This document shows, in pieces, positions 51,061 to 60,422 of a stretch of 64,000 nt of DNA. The stretch is taken from positions 1-64,000 of the forward strand of contig NZ_FCNY02000020.1 in assembly GCF_001544575.2 (NCBI RefSeq). Direction: 5' to 3'. Below the pieces are notes generated by a model, which was not told where the DNA came from, ran no database searches, and saw only the letters and a program-made list of their open reading frames with translations. How positions within the stretch are numbered: the stretch's first letter is position 1; each line of letters begins with the position of its first letter. The translations under genes and the position numbers were made by a program. This DNA comes from Caballeronia cordobensis. GTDB taxonomy: Bacteria; Pseudomonadota; Gammaproteobacteria; Burkholderiales; Burkholderiaceae.

Positions 51061-52260
51061 ATGTTCGGCAATATGCTGCGTATCGAAAGAGGACCAGACT
51101 GGCATCTGTCTTTCTATACCGAGAGCTGGGCCGTCGCGACGCTGCTGGTCGCCGTCCTGCTCCTCGCGATCGTGCTCGCGAGCGTGATCTGCTACTACCT
51201 GACGCGCTGGATCATGCTGATGATCGTCAGCCGCCTCGCGCGCAAGGAAGGGCGCAAGTGGCTGGTCGCCGCCGAGCGGCATCGGGTGTTCCACCGGCTC
51301 GCGCCGCTCGTGCCCGCGGCCATTATCTACGCGTCGGCGCCGATGCTCACCGGCCTCACGTTCCCCGTCGTCCCGGCGCTCGGACGGCCGCTCGCCATAC
51401 TCGCGGCCTGTTACATGGTCTACACGCTGGTGCGCGCGGCGCTCGCATTGCGCGACAGCATCGAAGAGCGGTACAGCCATTTCCCGACCGCAAGCGAAAG
51501 GCCGATCAAGAGCTTTCTGCAGATCACGACCATCGTGCTGTATCTGGTCGCGCTGATCGCCGTGGTGTCCTTGCTGCTCGAACGTTCGCCGCTCTATCTG
51601 CTCACCGGCCTTTCCGCGATCACGGCGCTGCTCATCATCATCTTTCGGGACTCGCTGCTCGGCTTCGTCGCCAGTATTCAGCTGACGGCCTACGACATGC
51701 TGCGCGTGGGCGACTGGATCGAAGTCCCCGGCTTCGTCGCCGACGGCACCGTCATCGATATCTCCCTCAACACGATCAAGGTACGCAACTTCGATAACAC
51801 CATCGTGATGCTGCCGAGCCAGCTTCTGCTCTCGAACAGCGTGAAGAACTGGCGCGGCATGATCGAATCGCGCTGCCGCCGCCTGCGTCATGCGATTCAC
51901 TTCGATGTCGACACGATCCGCTATCCCGACGACGAACTGCTCTCGCGCATGCACGAAGCAATCCAGCGCCCGCTCGCCGTGCCCGACGACGAACGCCGCA
52001 CGAACCTCGGCTGGTACAGGCTCTATCTCGGCGGCTATTTCAGGCAGCATCCGGCGGTGCGGCGCGACATGCCGCTCGTGATCCGTCATGTGCAATCGAC
52101 TGCGCCCATCGTCGCGCTGGAGATCGTGCTCTATGTCGACGAGATTCGCTGGGAGCGCTACGAAACCGTGCAATCCGACCTGCTCGATCACGCCTACGGC
52201 AGTGTCCCGCTCTTCGGTTTGCGCTGCTTTCAGCGCGATCGCTCGTCGTCGCCGTCATGA
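51061..52260 (+). CDS. MscS/YbdG-like mechanosensitive channel protein
   Basis: This 399-aa inner-membrane protein has about five hydrophobic helices (starting near residue 24) before the conserved MscS pore-lining and beta domain (about 185-265: IIFRDSLLGFVASIQLTAYDM, LRVGDWIEVPG, SLNTIKVRNFDNTIVMLPS). A soluble C-terminal domain of about 130 residues follows. The length and ADGTVIDISLNTIKVRNFD segment fit the YbdG/YnaI-like long group, which opens on hypo-osmotic shock. AGGAG lies five bases upstream. It overlaps the end of the convergent LysR gene by six bases. Confidence 0.9.
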   Translation: MFGNMLRIERGPDWHLSFYTESWAVATLLVAVLLLAIVLASVICYYLTRWIMLMIVSRLARKEGRKWLVAAERHRVFHRLAPLVPAAIIYASAPMLTGLTFPVVPALGRPLAILAACYMVYTLVRAALALRDSIEERYSHFPTASERPIKSFLQITTIVLYLVALIAVVSLLLERSPLYLLTGLSAITALLIIIFRDSLLGFVASIQLTAYDMLRVGDWIEVPGFVADGTVIDISLNTIKVRNFDNTIVMLPSQLLLSNSVKNWRGMIESRCRRLRHAIHFDVDTIRYPDDELLSRMHEAIQRPLAVPDDERRTNLGWYRLYLGGYFRQHPAVRRDMPLVIRHVQSTAPIVALEIVLYVDEIRWERYETVQSDLLDHAYGSVPLFGLRCFQRDRSSSPS

Positions 52261-53217
52261 CACAGGCGCAGGCTCGACGCGTTTTTTCGGCACCGCCTTG
52301 AGCAACGCGAGAATGCGGCGCGCGTCGTCGACTTCCTGCTTCATTTCATCGGTGAGCCAGCGCGCGACGGCACGCGTGCTCTCCGATGGATTCGACGAAC
52401 GATGTTCCAGCACGTAGTTGCAGCCGGTTTCGATATAGCGGTTCCATGCGGGAATCACCTTGCCTTCGTTGAGCGGTGCGGCGATGGCAAGCAGCCAGCC
52501 GAGCACGACGCCCTGGCCGAGCATCGCGCATTGCACGGCGAGCCCCGGATCGGTGTGATGCACGGCCTCGCCGATGCCCTTGTCGGACAGACCCGTCGCG
52601 CGATGAAAGTCCGCCCACGAATGCGTGGTCACGTCGAGATGGATGTAGGCGTGACCTTCGGCGCGCTTCGGGGCATCGAGTGGTCCGAACTCGTTGAGAT
52701 AGTTCGGACTGCAAATCGGAACGATGATCTCGGGGCACAGCAGAAACGGATCGTCGTCCGAGCCGGGGCCATGCAGGCGAATGCCGAGATCGGCGTCTTC
52801 GAGCGGTCCGTACAGGCGGCCCGCCATGACCTGCAGGCGCAGATTGATCGAAGGGAAGGTCTTGCGAAATTCGGCATAACGCGGAAGCAGCCACAACGCG
52901 GCGAAGCCGCTTGCCAGCGAAAGCGTCACGATCTCGCCTTGCGCATGGTCGCGCTTCAATTCGTCGATGGTGTCGCCGATCTGCCCGAAGCCCGATGCGA
53001 CCGCGCGCTGCAATGTCGCGCCGCGCTCAGTCAGGGTTAGCCCTAGCTTCGTGCGCTCGAAGAGCCGGAAGCCGAGCGCATCCTCCAGACGCGCGACCAT
53101 GCGGCTCACCGCGACGGGCGTCACGTTGAGCTCGCCGGCCGCCTTGGTGAAGCTCAAAAGCCGCGCCGACGTTTCGAAGACGAGCAGCGCCTGAAGCGAA
53201 GGAAGTCGAAGACTCAT
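52255..53217 (-). CDS. LysR family regulator (GcvA-like)
   Basis: This is a 320-aa LysR regulator of the GcvA-like subgroup: SLQALLVFETSARLLSFTKA opening, helix-turn-helix with VTPVAVSRMVARLE, and an effector domain with the typical DLGIRLH and LCPEIIVPICSPNY segments. The start at 53217 (MSLRLP) removes an upstream stretch not found in the family. It is divergent from the flavin dehydrogenase gene at 53313 and probably controls the whole catabolic cluster to its right. Confidence 0.88.
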   Translation of the reverse strand: MSLRLPSLQALLVFETSARLLSFTKAAGELNVTPVAVSRMVARLEDALGFRLFERTKLGLTLTERGATLQRAVASGFGQIGDTIDELKRDHAQGEIVTLSLASGFAALWLLPRYAEFRKTFPSINLRLQVMAGRLYGPLEDADLGIRLHGPGSDDDPFLLCPEIIVPICSPNYLNEFGPLDAPKRAEGHAYIHLDVTTHSWADFHRATGLSDKGIGEAVHHTDPGLAVQCAMLGQGVVLGWLLAIAAPLNEGKVIPAWNRYIETGCNYVLEHRSSNPSESTRAVARWLTDEMKQEVDDARRILALLKAVPKKRVEPAPVS

Positions 53218-53312
53218 ACAACACCATGTTATGGGGCATGCATCGATTTGTAATTTGACGGCGCATATTGGCCTCCTTACCTTGGCTCCGACGTCCACTT
53301 CATTTGCAGGCC

Positions 53313-55337
53313 ATGACCACTGCTTCGTCGGACCCCTTGCTTCAGCCGTTCACCCTCAAGCATCTCGTGCTCAAGAACCGCGTGATGAGCACGAGCCACG
53401 CAAGCCGCCTGACGCGCGACGAATTCCCGCAGGAGGTCTATCAACGGTATCACGAGGAAAAGGCGAAAGGGGGCCTCGCGCTGACCATGTTCGGCGGCTC
53501 CTCGAACGTAAGTCTCGACAGTCCGAACACGTTCCAGCAGATCAACCTGTCGACGGATGCGGTGGTGCCGCATCTGCGGCGCTTCTCCGATCGCATCCAC
53601 ACGCACGGCGCGGCGCTGATGTGCCAGATCACGCATCTCGGGCGGCGCGGCGATGCCTACACGGAACCGTGGCTACCGATGATCGCGCCCTCGCCGGTGC
53701 GCGAAACGCTGCACCGCGCCATGCCGCAGGCGATCCACGACGCCGACATCAAACGCGTGATCCGCGATTTCGGCCTCGCCGCGAAGCGCTGCCGCGATGG
53801 CGGGCTCGACGGCATCGAAACGCATGCGGGCGGTCATTTGATCGGCCAGTTCATGGACCCGACGGTGAACCTGCGCACCGACAAATATGGCGGTTCGACG
53901 GCCAATCGCGTGCGCTTCGCGATCGAGGTTCACGAGGAGATTCGCAAGCAGGTGGGCGACGATTTCGTCGTGGGCTTTCGCTTCGCGCTCGAAGACGGAT
54001 GCAGCTTCGAAGAAGGGCTGGAGATGTCGCGCATTCTGCAAGGCACGGGTCTGTTCGACTTCTTCAACGTCACGTTCGGGCGCATGGACACGAAGATGGC
54101 GCTCGCGGTCAATTCGATGCCCGGCATGTTCGTGCCGTCCGCGCCGTGGCTGCCGAAAGCCGCCGCGTTCAAGCGCGCCGTCGATCTGCCCGTGTTCCAT
54201 GCCGCGAAGATCGCCGATCTCGCCACGGCGCGCTATGCGATCCGTGAAGGCCTGCTCGACATGGTCGGCATGACGCGCGCGCATATCGCCGAGCCGCATC
54301 TCGTGAAGCTCGTCGAAGCGGGCAAGGAAGACGAAGCCAGGCCGTGCGTCGGCGCATCGTTCTGCCGCAATTTCCGCGCGACGTGCATCCATAATCCGGC
54401 GACATCGCGCGAGACGTATCTGACGCATGACATACCGAAGGCCGCGCAAACGAAGCGCGTGCTGATCGTCGGTGCGGGACCGGCCGGCCTCGAAGCCGCG
54501 CGCATCTGCGCGACGCGCGGCCATGACGTCACCGTGCTCGAAGCGAACTCCACGGCGGGCGGCCAATTGCTGCTCGCCGCGACGGGAAGCTGGCGGCGCG
54601 ATCTCATCGGCATCGTGGACTGGCGCGTGTCCGCGCTCGAAAGATTGAGCGTCGATGTGCGCTATAACCACTACGCCGAATTGAGCGACGTGCTCGATCA
54701 TGGCGCGGATGTCGTCATCATCGCGACGGGCGGCCTGCCGAATCTCGATGCGTTGCCGGGCGCGGAGCACTGCAAGAGCGTGTTCGATGCGCTCACGGAA
54801 ACGCCGCCGCGCGAAGGCAGCGTGATCGTCTACGACGGCACCGGCCGCCACAACGCATATCTGTGCGCGGAACGTTATGTGGATGCGGACCTCGACGTAT
54901 CGCTCGCGCTCATCGACAGCATGCCCGCGCAAGAAACCGGCGGACGCGGCGACGATCAGGTCTGGATGCGCAACATCGCCCGCTGGGACGTGCCCGTGCG
55001 CACGAATATCGAGCTGATCGAAGTGAATGCGTCGTCGAACGGCAAGCGCCGCGCTGTGTTCCAGCATCATCTGACGAATGAGCGCGTGGAGCTGGAAGCG
55101 GATCATGTCGTCGTCGAGCGCGGCATGCTCGCGGTCGAAGATCTGTTCGAGGCGGCTCGCATGTATTCGGCCAACGACGGCTATACCGATCTCGAAGCCT
55201 TCGCAACAGGCAAACCGCAGCCCGCCCATGCTGCCGAAGAAGGGCAGTTCCATCTGTACCGCATCGGCGACGCGAGCGCGTCGCGCGACATCCATACGGC
55301 CATCTACGACGCATACCGGCTTTGCCTTGCGCTGTGA
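53313..55337 (+). CDS. TMADH/DgcA-like FMN/FAD oxidoreductase
   Basis: This 674-aa enzyme has an N-terminal Old Yellow Enzyme TIM barrel (about 10-335) and a C-terminal FAD/NAD-like half starting at VLIVGAGPAGLEAA (about 380). This is the architecture of trimethylamine, dimethylglycine and stachydrine demethylases. The region that holds the [4Fe-4S] cluster in trimethylamine dehydrogenase has only three cysteines (C345, C351, C358) with short spacing, and an Ala where a fourth would be, so cluster binding is doubtful. It is the first gene of a cluster with peptide-type binding proteins and oxidases. An N-methylated amine substrate is inferred. Confidence 0.86.
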   Translation: MTTASSDPLLQPFTLKHLVLKNRVMSTSHASRLTRDEFPQEVYQRYHEEKAKGGLALTMFGGSSNVSLDSPNTFQQINLSTDAVVPHLRRFSDRIHTHGAALMCQITHLGRRGDAYTEPWLPMIAPSPVRETLHRAMPQAIHDADIKRVIRDFGLAAKRCRDGGLDGIETHAGGHLIGQFMDPTVNLRTDKYGGSTANRVRFAIEVHEEIRKQVGDDFVVGFRFALEDGCSFEEGLEMSRILQGTGLFDFFNVTFGRMDTKMALAVNSMPGMFVPSAPWLPKAAAFKRAVDLPVFHAAKIADLATARYAIREGLLDMVGMTRAHIAEPHLVKLVEAGKEDEARPCVGASFCRNFRATCIHNPATSRETYLTHDIPKAAQTKRVLIVGAGPAGLEAARICATRGHDVTVLEANSTAGGQLLLAATGSWRRDLIGIVDWRVSALERLSVDVRYNHYAELSDVLDHGADVVIIATGGLPNLDALPGAEHCKSVFDALTETPPREGSVIVYDGTGRHNAYLCAERYVDADLDVSLALIDSMPAQETGGRGDDQVWMRNIARWDVPVRTNIELIEVNASSNGKRRAVFQHHLTNERVELEADHVVVERGMLAVEDLFEAARMYSANDGYTDLEAFATGKPQPAHAAEEGQFHLYRIGDASASRDIHTAIYDAYRLCLAL

Positions 55338-55387
55338 AGGCACGTTCCATCGATCCGCAATCACTACATGACCGAGCGAGACTGACC

Positions 55388-56956
55388 ATGACATTGCCGA
55401 AGGAACTCGTTGTCGCCGATCCAGGCCGCCGCAAGGCGATCAAGACGCTTGCCGCCGCGACGATTCTGTTACCCGGCGCATCGCCATTCGCATTCGCCGC
55501 GACCGAGGCCACGCCGCAACGCGGCGGGCGCATTCGCGTGGCGCTCGCGAACCAGTCGCTGACCGATTCGCTCGATCCCTCGAAGGGCACGCATACCGGC
55601 GACTACTCGCGCGCTTATATGTTCTATAGCGGCCTCACCGAACTCGACGCCGACTTCAAGACGCAGAACGCGCTTGCCGAAAAGCTCGAATCCGACGACT
55701 TCGTGAAATGGACCGTCACGCTGCGGCCCGACGTGCGCTTTCACGACGGCAAGCCATTCACCTCGGACGATGTCGTGTTCTCGCTGATGCGCCATAAAGA
55801 CCCCGCCACGGCCTCGAAAGCGAAGTCGATCGCGGATGGCATCGCTTCGGTCAAGGCGGCCGGGCCGCTGAAGGTCGAGATCACGCTGACCGAGCCGAAC
55901 GTCGATCTTCCCGCGCTGCTCGCGATCCCGCACCTCGTGATCGTCGCGGCGAACACGACGGACTTCTCCAAAGGCAACGGCACCGGCCCGTTCGTGGTCA
56001 AGGAGTTCACGCCGGCGCAACGCTGCATCGGCACGCGCAATCCGAACTTCTGGAAGCCGGGGCGCCCGTATCTCGACGAAGTGGAGATCATCGGCATCGG
56101 CGATGATGCGGCGCGCACCAATGCGCTGCTCGCCGGCGATGTGCAGTTGATATCGCCGCTGCCCGCGCGCGATGTCGAGCGCGTGAAGCAGACGGGCAAG
56201 GTGACGATACTCGAAAGCCCGTCGCAACTGTATTCGGATCTGGCGCTGCGTCAGGACATGCTGCCGACGAAGAGCGCGGACTTCAACGAAGGCATCAAGT
56301 ATCTGCACGACCGGCAGCGCATCGTGAAGGTGATGCTGCAGGGCCACGGCAAGCTCGCGAACGATCATCCGGTGCCCGAGTGGCATCCGTACTTCATGAA
56401 GGGTTTGCCGCAGCGCGCATACGATCCGGACAAGGCCGCGTTCCACTTCAAGAAGGCCGGCACGCCGGGCGCGCGCGCGGAGATCATCGCGCCGCCATCG
56501 GTCGAAACGGCGCTCGACTCCGCGATGATGGTCCAGCAGGCCGCGAAGCAGGCGGGCGTGGACATCAACGTGCGGCGCGTGCCCGCCGACGGCTACTGGA
56601 CGACGTACTGGATGAAGTACCCGATGACCTACGGCTCGATCCTGCCGCGCCCGACGCTCGATCTGCTCTACACGCAGTTCTTCCGCTCGAATGCGAACTG
56701 GAACGAATCGGGCTGGAAGAACGAACAGTTCGATCAATTGCTGGTGCAGGCGCGCCGCGAGCGCGACGAAGCGAAGCGCAAGCAGATGTACGGCGACATG
56801 CAGACGATCATCTACGAGAAGAACAGCCTCGTGATTCCCGCGTTCATCAACTTCATCGATGCGCAGAGCGCGAAGCTGCGCGGCCTCAAAGGCAGTCCCT
56901 CCGGCCGCGTGATGGGTTATCGCTTCGCGGAGTTCGCGTGGCTGGAGAAAGCGTGA
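55388..56956 (+). CDS. Peptide/nickel-type ABC substrate-binding protein (SBP family 5), copy 1
   Basis: This 522-aa periplasmic protein has a twin-arginine-like signal (GRRKAIKTLAAATILL, cleavage after FAFA) and the OppA/DppA family fold: LDPSKGTHTGDYSRAYMFYSGL, VRFHDGKPFTSDDVVFSL, GTGPFVVKEF. It is close in sequence to the protein at 61783 throughout, so the two are paralogues. The gene lies 50 bases after the flavin dehydrogenase. No permease is adjacent; it probably serves the transporter beginning at 63485. The ligand need not be a peptide; family members bind varied amines and betaines. Confidence 0.88.
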   Translation: MTLPKELVVADPGRRKAIKTLAAATILLPGASPFAFAATEATPQRGGRIRVALANQSLTDSLDPSKGTHTGDYSRAYMFYSGLTELDADFKTQNALAEKLESDDFVKWTVTLRPDVRFHDGKPFTSDDVVFSLMRHKDPATASKAKSIADGIASVKAAGPLKVEITLTEPNVDLPALLAIPHLVIVAANTTDFSKGNGTGPFVVKEFTPAQRCIGTRNPNFWKPGRPYLDEVEIIGIGDDAARTNALLAGDVQLISPLPARDVERVKQTGKVTILESPSQLYSDLALRQDMLPTKSADFNEGIKYLHDRQRIVKVMLQGHGKLANDHPVPEWHPYFMKGLPQRAYDPDKAAFHFKKAGTPGARAEIIAPPSVETALDSAMMVQQAAKQAGVDINVRRVPADGYWTTYWMKYPMTYGSILPRPTLDLLYTQFFRSNANWNESGWKNEQFDQLLVQARRERDEAKRKQMYGDMQTIIYEKNSLVIPAFINFIDAQSAKLRGLKGSPSGRVMGYRFAEFAWLEKA

Positions 56957-56957
56957 G

Positions 56958-57854
56958 TCACCACAGCGCCTGGCTCGTCAGCGCGAACTGCGCGAGCGTT
57001 TCATCGGCGGATGGCGTGCCGTTCAGCGCCATCTGCTCGATGGTATCGACGAGCGGCAGCCCGAGCCCTTCGAGCCAGGTGGACAGCCCGTAACGCAGCG
57101 GCGTATCGACGCGCACGAACATGCCCGCGTTCAGCGCGAGCCAGTAGCTGATCAGAGCCTTGGCGCGGCTCTGGTCCGGCGATTCCGGCGCGACGACGGG
57201 GCCGATCACGTGACCGTCGCCGAAACGCCGGAACAGCGCGAAGCCGATAAGTTCGCCGTCGCGATCGAGTGCGATGCCGCTCGCCACATCGAGCAATTCG
57301 GGCAGCAGCGCGGAGCGATCAAGCCCGCTCGCGCGCGAGGCGAGCTCGGCGAGGCGCGGCGTGTCTTTCGCGCCGATGGGCCGCAGCCGCTCGCCGGGCG
57401 GCAAGGACACGAGCGGCGGCTGAAACGCCGCGCCCTGATGTTGCTGGATGGTGTCGATGCGTGTGAAGCCGCGGTCCTCGCACAGCGGCTTGCCTTCGTT
57501 CGATGCGTGAATGAGCAGCATGCGCGCGCCGAGCTTCGCGATCAGACGGTCGAGCAGTCCGCGTCCGATGCCGCGCCGCTGATGCTCTGGCGACACGATG
57601 AACATGCCGAGCGTCGCGGCATGCGCGCCGAACTCCCACGCGAGCGCGTTGCCGACGACGCGGCCCTGGCTATCGACGGCGGCGAAGCCATGACCGAGAC
57701 GCGCCGCGAAGCGCAGGTCGTCCGGGCGATGCCGCCATTTGACGGACGTGGTCAACGCATGCGCGGCGGGGATGTCGTCGAGCGTGAAAGCCCGGTATTC
57801 GATCACATCGTTGTTGTTCGAGTCGGGCACGCAGGCCTCCTCATGCTGAGACAT
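56958..57854 (-). CDS. GNAT-family N-acetyltransferase
   Basis: This 298-aa protein has a GNAT domain at about 17-150, with the acetyl-CoA loop FIVSPEHQRRGIGRGLLDRL. A second half (about 155-298) resembles a degenerate GNAT repeat of the tandem kind. It is the only minus-strand gene within the catabolic cluster, ends one base from the binding-protein stop, and is divergent from the aldehyde dehydrogenase. The substrate is unknown; acetylation of an amine from the same pathway is possible but unproven. The ribosome site is weak. Confidence 0.85.
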   Translation of the reverse strand: MSQHEEACVPDSNNNDVIEYRAFTLDDIPAAHALTTSVKWRHRPDDLRFAARLGHGFAAVDSQGRVVGNALAWEFGAHAATLGMFIVSPEHQRRGIGRGLLDRLIAKLGARMLLIHASNEGKPLCEDRGFTRIDTIQQHQGAAFQPPLVSLPPGERLRPIGAKDTPRLAELASRASGLDRSALLPELLDVASGIALDRDGELIGFALFRRFGDGHVIGPVVAPESPDQSRAKALISYWLALNAGMFVRVDTPLRYGLSTWLEGLGLPLVDTIEQMALNGTPSADETLAQFALTSQALW

Positions 57855-58073
57855 TTACCGTGACTTTGACACCGCGCGGCGCGCATGGCTAGGACGATCT
57901 TCCTGTCTCCCGCGGCACACGGCTGTGCGCGCGTGATGCAACGCAAAACCGCGGGTTATCGCGGGAAGAACGCGCGCGCTGTGCTGAATCGGCAATTTTG
58001 TCAGCGAAAAATGCCGGCGCTCCGGTCCTACGATGAAGCCATGTCAACGCCACGTCACGGAGGACTCACGCAT

Positions 58074-59552
58074 ATGGACCGTTTCGATCCCGCCAGCATC
58101 GGCATCAGGAGCGGGCATTTCATTGGCGGCGAACTGATCAATGCGGGCCCGTCGCGTATCGAAGTGTCGCGGCCGTCGGATGGCGTCGCGTATGCATCGG
58201 TGCCCGTCGCCGATGAAGGAATGATCGACTACGCCGTGCAGAACGCGTATGGCGCGTTCAAGACGAGCGACTGGGCCCGCCGCGCGCCGCGCGAGCGCGC
58301 ACGCGTGCTCCGCAAGTTCGCCGATCTCGTCGCCGCCGACGCCGCCCGTCTCGCGCCGCTCGAAGCGCTCGGCTCGACGCGCCCCGTGCGCGATGCGTAC
58401 CACTGGGACGTGCCGTTCGCTGCGGAAAGCATCCGCTTCTATGCCGAGTTCGCCGACAAGATCGGCGGCGATGTCGCGGCGACGGAGCATCGTCATCTCG
58501 GCATGACGATCGCCGAGCCGTATGGTGTCATCGGCGCCATCGCACCGTGGAATTTTCCGCTCGTGATGGGCGTCTGGAAGGTCGCGCCCGCGCTCGCTGC
58601 GGGCAATGCCGTGGTGCTCAAGCCCTCGGAGATGACGCCGTTCAGTGCGCTGCGTCTCGCGGAACTGGCGCTGGAAGCGGGCGTGCCGCCGGGCATCTTC
58701 AACATCGTTCAGGGCGATGGCCGTATCACCGGCGATGCGCTCGTGCGCCATCCGCGCATCGGCAAGGTGACCTTCACCGGATCGACGCGCACCGGCGCCG
58801 CGATCATGGCCGCGTGCGCGGAGACGGGCACGAAGCCCGTCACGCTCGAACTCGGCGGCAAGAGCCCGCAGATCGTGTTCGCCGATGCGCCGCGCATCGA
58901 TGACGTGGCGCGGCGCATCGCGGGCGCGATCACGGGCAACGCGGGACAGGTGTGCGTCGCGGGCTCGCGGCTGCTCGTGCAGCGCGCCATCGCCGATGAA
59001 CTCGTCGAACGCATCGCGCGCGTGTTCAGCGAACTGAAGGCCGGCGCGACATGGGCCGCGGGCACGACCTTGCCGCCGATCATCTCCGAGCCGCAGGCGC
59101 AGCGCATCGACGGCATCGTTCAGCGCACGATCGCTACGGGCGCGAGCTTGCGATGCGGCGGCACGCGCGCGGATGCCGCGACGCCCGGCGCGTTCTACTC
59201 GCCGACCTTGCTCACGAATGTCACGCAGGAAAGCGAAGCCGTGCGCAGCGAGATCTTCGGCCCGGTGCTGACCGTGCAGTCCTTCGACACCGAAGAGGAA
59301 GCGCTCGAACTCGCCGCGCATCCCGAGTACGGTCTCGCCGCCGGCGTGCATACCGCGGATATCGGCCGCGCGCTGCGCATGGTGCGCGGCATCGAAGCGG
59401 GCACCGTGTGGGTCAACCGCTACGGCCGCACGAGCGACTTCGTGATTCCGACCGGCGGCTACAAGCGTTCGGGCATCGGCAAGGATCTCGGGCGGCAGGC
59501 TTACGAAGCGAATCTGCGCTTCAAGAGCGTGCTCATCGACACCGAAGGATGA
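58074..59552 (+). CDS. NAD(P)-dependent aldehyde dehydrogenase
   Basis: This 492-aa ALDH has C294 in GNAGQVCVAGSR as nucleophile, E259 in LELGGKSPQ, N160 in PWNFP and K183 in VLKPSE. The C-terminal VNRYGRTSDFVIPTGGYKRSG is as in betaine- or aminobutyraldehyde-type enzymes. The start at 58074 is chosen for GGAGGA at 58059-58064. The cluster context suggests oxidation of an aldehyde produced by the amine oxidase-like gene at 60423. The substrate is inferred only. Confidence 0.9.
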   Translation: MDRFDPASIGIRSGHFIGGELINAGPSRIEVSRPSDGVAYASVPVADEGMIDYAVQNAYGAFKTSDWARRAPRERARVLRKFADLVAADAARLAPLEALGSTRPVRDAYHWDVPFAAESIRFYAEFADKIGGDVAATEHRHLGMTIAEPYGVIGAIAPWNFPLVMGVWKVAPALAAGNAVVLKPSEMTPFSALRLAELALEAGVPPGIFNIVQGDGRITGDALVRHPRIGKVTFTGSTRTGAAIMAACAETGTKPVTLELGGKSPQIVFADAPRIDDVARRIAGAITGNAGQVCVAGSRLLVQRAIADELVERIARVFSELKAGATWAAGTTLPPIISEPQAQRIDGIVQRTIATGASLRCGGTRADAATPGAFYSPTLLTNVTQESEAVRSEIFGPVLTVQSFDTEEEALELAAHPEYGLAAGVHTADIGRALRMVRGIEAGTVWVNRYGRTSDFVIPTGGYKRSGIGKDLGRQAYEANLRFKSVLIDTEG

Positions 59553-59731
59553 TGCGCACGACCGTGCAAAAACGCGCCGCATTTTGTGCTGCGGCGATGC
59601 CTCAAAACGCATGACTTGTATCGTCGCAGGGCACGCATTCGACGCCACCCGTCATTTTTGCCTTGTTTAAATTTTCATAACGGTTTCGCTGTTCACCGTT
59701 TTCACCTTCATCACACGACAGGACCGACACC

Positions 59732-60400
59732 ATGATCGATTTCGAGCCGAAGTACATCACGTTCGACTGCTACGGCACGCTGACGAAATTCCGCATGGCC
59801 GACATGGCCCGCGAGATGTACGGCGACCGCCTGCAAGGCGACGACCTGGAGCAATTCGTCAAGTTCTTCTCGGGCTACCGGCGCGACGAAGTGCTCGGCG
59901 CGTGGAAGCCTTATCGCGACGTGATCGTCAATGCGGTGCGTCGCACCTGCGCGCGCATGAACGTGGAATTCAACGAGGCCGAAGCAGAAAAGTATTATCT
60001 CGCGGTGCCGACGTGGGGCCCGCATCCGGACGTGCCGGAAGGCCTCTCGCGGCTTGCGACGAAGTACAAGCTCGTGATTCTGTCGAATGCGTCGAACGAT
60101 CAGATTCAAAGCAACGTCGACAAGCTCGGCGCGCCGTTTCATCGGGTGTTCACGGCGCAGCAGGCGCAGTCGTACAAGCCGCGCATGCAGGGCTTCGAGT
60201 ACATGTTCGACCAGTTGAACTGCAATCCGGAAGACGTGCTGCACGTTTCGTCGAGCCTGCGCTACGACCTGATGACCGCGCACGACATGGGCGTCAAGCA
60301 CAAGGCGTTCGTCAAGCGCGGCCACGAGCCGGGCACGCCGTACTACGAGTATTACGAAGTGGACACCATCGGCGATCTCGCCACGCAGCTCGGTCTGTAA
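59732..60400 (+). CDS. Type II haloacid dehalogenase-like protein
   Basis: This is a 222-aa HAD-superfamily protein with nucleophile D12 in TFDCYGTL. The residue two after it is Tyr instead of the phosphatase Asp, as in L-2-haloacid dehalogenases. Further motifs are LSNAS (about 114), SYKP with the lysine near 149, and the SSLRYDL region. AGGA precedes the ATG. In this amine-type cluster a true dehalogenase role would be odd; the protein may act on another compound. It is 22 bases upstream of the FAD oxidase-like gene, likely the same transcript. Confidence 0.85.
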   Translation: MIDFEPKYITFDCYGTLTKFRMADMAREMYGDRLQGDDLEQFVKFFSGYRRDEVLGAWKPYRDVIVNAVRRTCARMNVEFNEAEAEKYYLAVPTWGPHPDVPEGLSRLATKYKLVILSNASNDQIQSNVDKLGAPFHRVFTAQQAQSYKPRMQGFEYMFDQLNCNPEDVLHVSSSLRYDLMTAHDMGVKHKAFVKRGHEPGTPYYEYYEVDTIGDLATQLGL

Positions 60401-60422
60401 CACGCACTCCTTCAAGCGAGCG

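Noticed and set aside
53673..55394. 573-codon open frame antisense to the flavin dehydrogenase
   Set aside because: Compositional shadow of a strongly supported gene.
58044..59648. Open frame antisense to the aldehyde dehydrogenase at 58074
   Set aside because: No motif; the sense gene has all ALDH catalytic residues.
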